Positions 6,528 through 12,394 of a DNA stretch of 19,260 bases are shown here, piece by piece. A program made the position numbers and the translations under genes. This DNA is from Thermoleophilia bacterium (GTDB lineage Bacteria > Actinomycetota > Thermoleophilia > Gaiellales > Gaiellaceae), in NCBI GenBank assembly GCA_025934335.1, contig JAICYG010000035.1, positions 1-19,260 of the forward strand. Reading direction: 5' to 3'. Within the stretch, counting starts at the first letter, position 1. The number at the start of each line of letters is the position of its first letter. Below the pieces are notes generated by a model. That model was not told where the DNA came from, did not search any database, and saw only the letters and a program-made list of their open reading frames with translations.

Positions 6528-8237
6528 TCAGCGGGAGGCGTCGAATGCCGGCGTGGAGAGGCCGTGCTCGCGCGCGGCCTGCTCCGCCTCGGGGTAGCCC
6601 GCGTCGAGGTGACGGACCACGCCCAGGCCGGGATCGGTCGTCAGCACCCGCTCGAGCCGCTCGGCGGCCCCGTCCGTGCCGTCGGCGACGACGACCATGC
6701 CCGCGTGGATCGCGTTCCCGATTCCGACGCCGCCGCCGTGGTGAACGCTCACCCACGTCGCGCCCGCGGCGACGTTGACGAGCGCGTTCAGGATCGGCCA
6801 GTCCGCGATCGCGTCGGACCCGTCGCGCATCGACTCCGTCTCGCGATACGGCGAGGCGACGGAGCCTGCGTCGAGGTGATCCCGCCCGATCACCACCGGC
6901 GCCCTTACCCTTCCCGTGCGGACGAGCTCGTTGATCGCCAGACCCGCCTTCGCACGGTCGCCGTAGCCGAGCCAGCAGATGCGTGCGGGAAGCCCCTGGA
7001 ATGCCACCCGCGCCGGCGCCAGCCCGAGCCACCGCTGCAGGAGCTCGTCACCGGGGAAGAGCCCGCGCAGCGTCTCGTCGATGGTCGCGATGTCGGCCGG
7101 GTCCCCGGACAGTGCTGCCCAGCGAAACGGCCCGATCCCGCGACAGAAGAGCGGTCGGATATAGGCCGGGACGAAGCCCGGGTATGTGAACGCGTCCGTT
7201 ACCCCGGCTGCTTCGGCCTCACCTCGCAGGTTGTTGCCATAGTCGAACACGTAGCTACCGCGCCGGACGTACTCGAGGAGGCCGCAGACGTGCTCGGCGA
7301 TCGCAGTCCGCGCACGGCGGAGGTACTCGTCCGGATCGGACATGCGCAGTGCGTTCGCCTGCGCGAGCGTCAGCCCGTTCGGCACGTACCCCGTCAGCGG
7401 GTCGTGGGCCGCCGTCTGGTCCGTGACGAGGTCGAAGTGCTCGCCGCGGCGGGCGAGCTCCGGCACCACGTCGGCCGCGTTCCCGAGCAGCCCGACCGAG
7501 AGCGGCCTCCCGTCGCGCGCCGCGGCACGCACGCGCGCGAGCGCGTCGTCGAGCGACTCGGTCGCCTCGTCGAGGTAGCGCGTCTCGAGGCGCCGCTCGA
7601 TGCGGTGCGGGTCGACCTCGACGCACAGGATCGCGCCGCCCGCGAGCGTGGCGCCCAGCGGCTGCGCCCCGCCCATGCCTCCCAGGCCCGCGGTCAGCAC
7701 CGTTCGGCCCGCGAGCGACGGTGCGCCGAAGTGCTTCTGTGCCGCGGCCGCGAAGGTCTGGTAGGTCCCCTGGAGGATCCCCTGCGTGCCGATGTAGATC
7801 CAGGAGCCGGCGGTCATCTGCCCGAACATCGTCAGACCCGCCGCCTCGAGGCGGCGGAACTCGTCCCACGTCGCCCACTTCGGGACGAGGAGCGAGTTCG
7901 CGATCAGGACGCGCGGCGCCTCCGGCGTCGTCCGGAACACGGCGACCGGCTTCCCCGACTGTACGAGCAAGGTCTCGTCGGGGCCGAGCTGCAGTAGCGC
8001 GCGCACGATCGCCTTCAGCGCCTCGTGCGAGCGCGCGGCACGACCGCTGCCGCCGTAGACCACGAGGTCCTCGGGCCGCTCGGCCACCTCCCGGTCGAGG
8101 TTGTTGAGCAGCATGCGGAGCGGTGCCTCCGTCAGCCACGACCGCGCGTTCAGCGCCGTGCCGCGCGGCGCGCGGATCGCCGACAGGTCGCCCGCGAGCG
8201 CCTCGACGATCGCGTCGAGCGACGGCGCGACGGTCAC
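6528..8237 (-). CDS. hutU: Urocanate hydratase (urocanase)
   Basis: 569 aa, against a usual 550-560. It adds water to urocanate to give imidazolone propionate, using tightly bound NAD+ as an electrophile. Signatures: 'YGGSGRAARSH' (61-71), the central stretch 'MTAGSWIYIGTQGILQG' (141-157), the NAD-binding glycine-rich 'GLGGMGGAQP' (184-193), and the urocanase signature 'FCRGIGPFRW' (364-373) with the conserved Cys365. I chose GTG 8237 because it overlaps the stop of the preceding small gene as GTGA and gives the family N-terminus; longer readings run into Arg/Gly-rich sequence antisense-like in character. Confidence 0.95.
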   Translation of the reverse strand: MTVAPSLDAIVEALAGDLSAIRAPRGTALNARSWLTEAPLRMLLNNLDREVAERPEDLVVYGGSGRAARSHEALKAIVRALLQLGPDETLLVQSGKPVAVFRTTPEAPRVLIANSLLVPKWATWDEFRRLEAAGLTMFGQMTAGSWIYIGTQGILQGTYQTFAAAAQKHFGAPSLAGRTVLTAGLGGMGGAQPLGATLAGGAILCVEVDPHRIERRLETRYLDEATESLDDALARVRAAARDGRPLSVGLLGNAADVVPELARRGEHFDLVTDQTAAHDPLTGYVPNGLTLAQANALRMSDPDEYLRRARTAIAEHVCGLLEYVRRGSYVFDYGNNLRGEAEAAGVTDAFTYPGFVPAYIRPLFCRGIGPFRWAALSGDPADIATIDETLRGLFPGDELLQRWLGLAPARVAFQGLPARICWLGYGDRAKAGLAINELVRTGRVRAPVVIGRDHLDAGSVASPYRETESMRDGSDAIADWPILNALVNVAAGATWVSVHHGGGVGIGNAIHAGMVVVADGTDGAAERLERVLTTDPGLGVVRHLDAGYPEAEQAAREHGLSTPAFDASR

Positions 8238-8497
8238 GACTCGAGCTCCTCCTCGAGCGGGCGCGCGGCCGTCTCGCGCCGGAGGCGCTCGCGCCAACGC
8301 ACGATGCTCCAGAGGGACGCGGCGACCCAGACCGCGGCGGCGACCACGATCCCACGCTCGACCGAGCCCCCCGTCACCCAAGCAAGCAGCACGACGAGCA
8401 GGGCGAAGAACCCGTAGACGACGATCGAGTCGCGGTACGGATGCTTCGGCAAGGGCTGCTCGGGCAGCCCCCAGCGGAGGTACCGCTGCTTCGTCAC
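8234..8497 (-). CDS. 87-aa two-helix membrane protein embedded between hutH and hutU
   Basis: The GTG at 8497 overlaps the hutH stop as GTGA, and its TGA overlaps the hutU GTG in the same way. The longer reading upstream is Arg-rich shadow of hutH. The product starts with a polar segment ('MTKQRYLRWGLPEQPLPKHP'), then two hydrophobic helices at about 24-41 and 49-66 split by a short 'TGGSVERG' turn, and ends with an amphipathic Arg-then-Glu-rich tail. No known domain; it is too small to be a typical permease, and known hut transporters (HutM/HutT) have about 10-12 helices. The double overlap argues strongly that it is translated with the hut enzymes. It may be a membrane tether or an accessory subunit. 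Confidence 0.78.
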   Translation of the reverse strand: MTKQRYLRWGLPEQPLPKHPYRDSIVVYGFFALLVVLLAWVTGGSVERGIVVAAAVWVAASLWSIVRWRERLRRETAARPLEEELES

Positions 8498-10044
8498 TCG
8501 AGCTCCCCGACCTCGGCCTCGACCGCCGCGACGAGCGACCCGTCGCGAACGGCCTCCGCGACCGCCTCGATGTCGCCGCCGAGCGGCCTGTCGTCGCGCA
8601 GGCGCGGCGACAGGAAGCGCACGAGCTCGTGCGCTGCGCGCGCGCCGCGGCCCGGCTCGAGCGGAGCCAGGAACTCGACCGCCTGCGCCGCGGCGAGCAG
8701 CTCGATCGCGAGCGCGCGCTCGCTGTTCGCGACCACCTGCCACGCCTTGAGCCCGGAGGCGTTACCCATCGAGACGTGATCCTCCTGTCCCGCGCTGGTC
8801 GGGATCGAATCCACCGACGCCGGGTGGCAGAGCGACTTGTTCTCGGAGACGAGCGCTGCAGCCACGTACTGCGGAATCATGAACCCGGAGTTGAGGCCGC
8901 CGTCGCTGGTCAGGAACGCGGGCAGCCCGTCGCTCAGGTTCGGGTTGACGAGACGCTCGAGGCGGCGCTCGGAGATGTTCGCGAGCTCCGAGACGGCCAT
9001 GGCGAGCGCGTCGAGCGCGAACGCGAGCGGCTGCCCGTGGAAGTTCCCGGCGGAGACGAGCATGCCGTCGTCGACGAGCACGAGCGGGTTGTCGGTCGCG
9101 GCGTTCAACTCGGTTGTGACCGTGTACTCGACGTAGTCGAGGAGGTCGCGCGAAGCACCGTGCACCTGCGGCGCGCAGCGGAGCGAGTAGGCGTCCTGCA
9201 CCTTGTCGCACCAGCGGTGCGACTCGATGATCGCCGAGCCGTCGAGCAGCCGGATCACGTTGCGTGCCGACGCCGCCTGCCCGCGCAGAGGGCGAAGCGC
9301 GTGCACCTGCGGCAGGAACGAGTTGCGTGAGCCCTGCAGCGCCTCGAGCGAGAGCGCGCAGGCACAGTCCGCGGCGCGCGCGAGCCGCTGCGCGCGCACG
9401 AGGGCGAGCGCTCCCTGGGCCGCCATGAACTGGGTCCCGTTGATCAGCGAGAGCCCTTCCTTCGCGAGGAGCTGCACCGGCTCGAGGCTCGCGCGCGCGA
9501 GCGCTTCACCGCCGTCGAGCAGCTCTCCGTCGAGCCATGCACGCCCCTCGCCGACGAGCGGTAGCGCGAGATGCGCGAGCGGCGCCAGGTCGCCGGAGGC
9601 GCCGACCGACCCGCGCGACGGCACGTACGGCAGGACACCGCGGTTCAGGCACTCGAGCAGCAGCTCGACCGTCTCGATCCGGGCGCCGGAATTGCCCTTC
9701 GCGAGCGCGTTTGCGCGCAGGAGCATTGCGGCACGGACGACCGCGTCGGGATAGGGGTCGCCGACGCCGCAGGCGTGCGAGCGGAGGAGGCGCAGCTGCA
9801 GCTCTTCCGTCAGCTCCTCGGGGATCTGCCTCGAGACGAAGCGGCCGAAGCCGGTGTTGACCCCGTAGGTGTGCTCGTGCGCGCCGTGCGCCGCGCGCTC
9901 GACCACCACGCGCGCGGCCCGCATCCGCCCCCGCGCCTCGTCGGAGAGCGGCGCGGCGGCGGCGCCCTCGACGGCGACGGCCCACACGTCGTCGAGCCGG
10001 AGGTCGTCGCCCGTGAGCGCGTGCGTCGCCGCCACGGCGGTCAT
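8494..10044 (-). CDS. hutH: Histidine ammonia-lyase
   Basis: 516 aa, typical for HAL. It removes ammonia from L-histidine to give trans-urocanate, the first step of histidine degradation. The MIO cofactor forms from Ala149-Ser150-Gly151 inside 'GSVGASGDLAPLAHL'. Tyr60 in 'YGVNTGFG' is the catalytic base region. His90 in 'RSHACGVG' and the Glu in 'GQEDHVSMG' favour histidine over phenylalanine or tyrosine, because PAL-type enzymes carry Gln at the latter place. It is the first gene of the minus-strand run, so its promoter should lie within about 10045-10140. I see no strong -10/-35 pair or ribosome site there. Confidence 0.95.
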   Translation of the reverse strand: MTAVAATHALTGDDLRLDDVWAVAVEGAAAAPLSDEARGRMRAARVVVERAAHGAHEHTYGVNTGFGRFVSRQIPEELTEELQLRLLRSHACGVGDPYPDAVVRAAMLLRANALAKGNSGARIETVELLLECLNRGVLPYVPSRGSVGASGDLAPLAHLALPLVGEGRAWLDGELLDGGEALARASLEPVQLLAKEGLSLINGTQFMAAQGALALVRAQRLARAADCACALSLEALQGSRNSFLPQVHALRPLRGQAASARNVIRLLDGSAIIESHRWCDKVQDAYSLRCAPQVHGASRDLLDYVEYTVTTELNAATDNPLVLVDDGMLVSAGNFHGQPLAFALDALAMAVSELANISERRLERLVNPNLSDGLPAFLTSDGGLNSGFMIPQYVAAALVSENKSLCHPASVDSIPTSAGQEDHVSMGNASGLKAWQVVANSERALAIELLAAAQAVEFLAPLEPGRGARAAHELVRFLSPRLRDDRPLGGDIEAVAEAVRDGSLVAAVEAEVGELE

Positions 10045-10140
10045 GGTAGTCCGGCCGTACTCGGGTTCGGTGTCCGACTCCGTCCTGAACGTCTCACGCG
10101 AGCTCGAGCCGGCCCCGCAGCGCGGACCGCGACGCTGGAC

Positions 10141-10381
10141 CTCCTCCGCCGACCCGACTTCCGCCGCGCCTTACGTCGCTGTCGCGGCGAGCGAGCTCGG
10201 CGACGCGCTGCACTACGTCACGCTGATGTGGTTCGCCTTCGACGTCGGCGGGGCCGGCGGCGTCATCGCTGGCGCCTCGTCGGGCCCTGTTCGTGCTCGA
10301 GGCGGCAACGGGCTACTTCGCCCCGGCGTACAGCGCGATCATCCCATGCTCGTCGACCGCGTGAACGTGCAGCGCGTCGCT
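10141..10381 (+). pseudogene. Decayed MFS transporter remnant
   Basis: Three reading frames in succession carry pieces of one MFS permease. Frame 1 at 10141-10170 gives 'LLRRPDFRRA'. Frame 2 from 10172 gives 'YVAVAASELGDALHYV' followed by 'TLMWFAFDVGG', a typical first transmembrane helix. Frame 3 from 10281 gives 'ALFVLEAATGYFAPAYSAII'. Frame 2 again from 10346 gives 'MLVDRVNVQRVA'. The pieces are in family order, but the stretch between the first and the later helices, including the usual 'GxxADRxDRR' loop, is missing, and nothing follows the last piece. It is therefore both frameshifted and deleted. No intact start or ribosome site is visible. Sequencing error alone would not explain the missing segments. 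Confidence 0.7.
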
Positions 10382-10587
10382 CCTCGCCCGACTTCGCCAC
10401 GGCGTCGAGCACGACCGGCACGCCGAGTCTCCGGACGTTCGCATGCCGCTCGTCGGGCTCGCCGCCCGACCCCGGGTTCGCGGGCAGCGGCGACCCGTCG
10501 CGTCACCTGAGCCGTAGGTCCGAGGGGAACCGACCGAAGGTCCGTCGTCCAGACGGCAAGCCACCGTTTTCGTTCGTATGCGGAGGG
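10382..10587. other. Non-coding stretch without recognised features
   Basis: Reading all six frames I find no fragment that resembles a known family and no good start. It may be further decayed transporter DNA plus the upstream region of the LPXTG gene. The last 30 bases (about 10560-10587) are less GC-rich than the surroundings, as expected near a promoter. Confidence 0.4.
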
Positions 10588-10593
10588 TATGAT
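10565..10593 (+). promoter_or_regulatory. Candidate promoter of the LPXTG/polysaccharide cluster
   Basis: A near-consensus -10 hexamer TATGAT lies at 10588-10593, in otherwise GC-rich DNA. With a 17-bp spacer the -35 position is CGTTTT (10565-10570), which is weak. Transcription would start near 10600, leaving a leader of roughly 39 nt before the ATG at 10639. Judged by eye only. Confidence 0.35.
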
Positions 10594-10625
10594 TGGCCAC
10601 GGCAGAGACCGACACCGATGGGAGT

Positions 10626-10631
10626 GGGGAG
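10626..10631 (+). promoter_or_regulatory. Ribosome binding site deciding the LPXTG start
   Basis: GGGGAG sits 7 nt before the ATG at 10639. An in-frame ATG at 10618 would add seven residues but would bury this site inside the coding region, so 10639 is preferred. Confidence 0.6.
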
Positions 10632-10638
10632 ATATCAC

Positions 10639-10875
10639 ATGCTGAAGCGACTTGTAACGACGGCGGCCGTGTTCATGGTCGCAGCCCCGACGGCCTTTGC
10701 CGGGTCGTCGCAGTCCGGCTACGCGGGGAAGGCCGGCGCAGTGCAGGGGACTGTCCAGAAGTCGGGCTCACTGCCGTTCACCGGCCTGAGCCTGACGGCG
10801 TTCGCGATCGTCGGCGCGCTGCTGATCGTGACGGGCGTGTTCCTCCATCGTCGGACCGCGCACTCAGAGGACTAG
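10639..10875 (+). CDS. 78-aa LPXTG (LPFTG) sortase-substrate micro-protein
   Basis: The whole protein is a sorting cassette with almost nothing else. It has a signal peptide (Lys3-Arg4, hydrophobic 5-20, cleavage probably after Ala19-Phe-Ala), a short Gly/Ser/Ala/Gln-rich stretch, LPFTG at 46-50, a membrane helix (about 51-69) and a charged tail 'HRRTAHSED'. Sortase would cut between Thr and Gly and attach the rest to the cell wall, leaving a mature chain of only about 27 residues. A strong ribosome site precedes it. It is the first gene upstream of the sugar transferase, 83 nt apart. Unlike classical substrates it has no folded domain, so it could serve as a wall anchor, a glycan attachment point or a sensor-like tag. 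No sortase gene is in the window. Confidence 0.82.
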   Translation: MLKRLVTTAAVFMVAAPTAFAGSSQSGYAGKAGAVQGTVQKSGSLPFTGLSLTAFAIVGALLIVTGVFLHRRTAHSED

Positions 10876-10898
10876 CGTCGGCGCCACCACGGCTGGGC

Positions 10899-10921
10899 CC
10901 GGCTCGACCACAGTCGGCCGG
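10899..10921 (+). terminator. Hairpin between the LPXTG gene and the sugar transferase
   Basis: A stem of nine pairs with one bulged T (10899-10908 with 10913-10921) encloses a CACA loop and is followed by CTTTGG. The T-tract is poor, so this may be a weak terminator or partial attenuator that lowers expression of the downstream genes relative to the LPXTG gene. Confidence 0.35.
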
Positions 10922-10958
10922 CTTTGGTCACGGGTCGTTTATCGATGAAAGCAGACCG

Positions 10959-12359
10959 ATGTCTCTGAACATGGGCGAAGTCCAGTTCGAGTTGGAATCG
11001 CCGGCCGTCGTCGCCACCCCCAAGGCGTCCGTCCTGCCGGCGGCCGGACGACGGGCGCTCCACGACGGGCGTGCGCGGACTCTGGGCGTGGTCATGGCCG
11101 CGGTCGGAGTCGGGCTCGGCTTCGAAGGCATGCACTGGAGCGCGGTCGGTGTCGCAGCGCTCCTCGCCGCGTCGTGGGCGATCGGCATCCAGACGCTCGA
11201 GCATTCGCTCCGCACGGTTCGCGTGGCCGCAGGCCATTTCGGCGCGGCAGTCCTCTCGACCTGCGCCGGACTCGCCATGGCAAGCGCGGCGACCCTCTGG
11301 ATCGCACCCGGGCTGGGTCATCGGATCGAGCTGTTCACGATGGCCTGCCTCGTCCTCGTCCTGCTGTACGCCCTCGAGAGTGGCAAGGTCAGGCTCGTCG
11401 ATCTCCGGGCCAACGTCCTCGTCGTCGGCGGCGGAAAGCCGGCCGTCGACCTCCTCGCGCTGCTCGCCGCAGACCCCGAGCAGCCGTTCCGGGTGACCGG
11501 CATCGTCGACGGGACGACGGCCGAAGCAGTTGCGGGCGTCCCTGTCCTCGGCGGCGTGGACGCGCTGCCGACCGTGCTCGAGCGCGCGGCTCCCGACCTC
11601 GTCGTCGTCGCCGCCGATCGCGGTCGGCCGGAGATCTTCCGCGGGCTGGCGCAGAGCGCGGAGCGCGGCTTTCGCGTGGTCGGCCTACCCGAGTTCTACG
11701 AGCATGCCTTCGGCCGCGTTCCGGTCCGCGAGATGACGGACGCGTGGTTCATGAGCATTCTCCACCTCTACCAGCGCCCGTACTCCCGGTTCACGAAGCG
11801 CGCGTTCGATCTCATCGTCGCGGCTGCAGGCCTGCTCCTCACGGCGCCACTCTTCCCACTCATCATGCTCATGATCCGCGCCAGCGGCGGGCCCGTGTTC
11901 TATCGCCAGACGAGGCTCGGGGAGCACGGGCGGCCGTTCACGATCCTCAAGTTCCGTTCGATGCGGACCGATGCGGAGAGCTTCGGGGCGGTCTGGGCCG
12001 AGGAGTCGGACGTGCGGATCACGCGCATCGGTCGTGTTCTGCGGCGGTCGAGGCTCGACGAGCTTCCGCAGCTCATCAACGTGATCCGCGGCGAGATGTC
12101 AATCGTCGGCCCGCGGCCCGAACGGCCCGAGTTCCTCGAGATGCTCGAAGCGTCGGTCCCCTACTGGACGCGCCGCCATCTCCTGCGGCCCGGGATCACC
12201 GGGTGGGCGCAGCTCCGGTCGGGCTACGCCTTCGACTCCAACTCGACGGAGGAGAAGCTCGCGCACGACCTCTGGTATTTGCGGCATCAGGGCCTCATGA
12301 TCGACCTGGTGATCTGCGGGCGCACGATCCCTGCGCTTCTGCTCGGTACCGGGCGCTGA
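10959..12359 (+). CDS. Polyprenyl-phosphate hexose-1-phosphate transferase (exopolysaccharide initiating sugar transferase)
   Basis: 466 aa, the size of WbaP/CpsE-type enzymes. It transfers a sugar-1-phosphate from a UDP-sugar to undecaprenyl phosphate, the first step of capsule, exopolysaccharide or O-antigen repeat assembly, at the membrane. Four N-terminal helices (about 42-58, 60-76, 96-115, 124-138) come first, then a Rossmann-like domain with 'VLVVGGGKPA' (153-162). The catalytic domain begins with 'KRAFDLIVAA' and a membrane-embedded helix (282-305), then 'FTILKFRSMRTDAE', Asp367-Glu368 in 'DELPQLINVIRGEMS', 'GPRPERPEF' and 'PGITGWAQL'. The start at 10959 lacks a good ribosome site; ATG 10971 is an alternative. 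The transferred sugar cannot be told from sequence. Confidence 0.93.
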   Translation: MSLNMGEVQFELESPAVVATPKASVLPAAGRRALHDGRARTLGVVMAAVGVGLGFEGMHWSAVGVAALLAASWAIGIQTLEHSLRTVRVAAGHFGAAVLSTCAGLAMASAATLWIAPGLGHRIELFTMACLVLVLLYALESGKVRLVDLRANVLVVGGGKPAVDLLALLAADPEQPFRVTGIVDGTTAEAVAGVPVLGGVDALPTVLERAAPDLVVVAADRGRPEIFRGLAQSAERGFRVVGLPEFYEHAFGRVPVREMTDAWFMSILHLYQRPYSRFTKRAFDLIVAAAGLLLTAPLFPLIMLMIRASGGPVFYRQTRLGEHGRPFTILKFRSMRTDAESFGAVWAEESDVRITRIGRVLRRSRLDELPQLINVIRGEMSIVGPRPERPEFLEMLEASVPYWTRRHLLRPGITGWAQLRSGYAFDSNSTEEKLAHDLWYLRHQGLMIDLVICGRTIPALLLGTGR

Positions 12360-12394
12360 CCGATACGCGTCCTCGCGGGCGAGCCTCTCACGAC

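Noticed and set aside
5371..6597. Open frame of 408 codons on the plus strand opposite hutI
   Set aside because: No motifs, no ribosome site, and composition typical of an antisense shadow; hutI has complete catalytic residues.
6483..7997. Open frame of 504 codons on the plus strand opposite hutU
   Set aside because: Shadow of urocanase; low-complexity Arg/Val/Glu content and no recognisable family.
9571..10638. Long N-terminal extension in frame with the LPXTG protein
   Set aside because: It reads antisense through hutH and through the MFS remnant; the signal peptide and the ribosome site at 10626 place the true start at 10639.
11174..12394. N-terminal extension in frame with the O-antigen-ligase-type protein
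   Set aside because: It overlaps the sugar transferase in another frame and is Arg-rich with no membrane segments; ATG 12395 begins the real protein.
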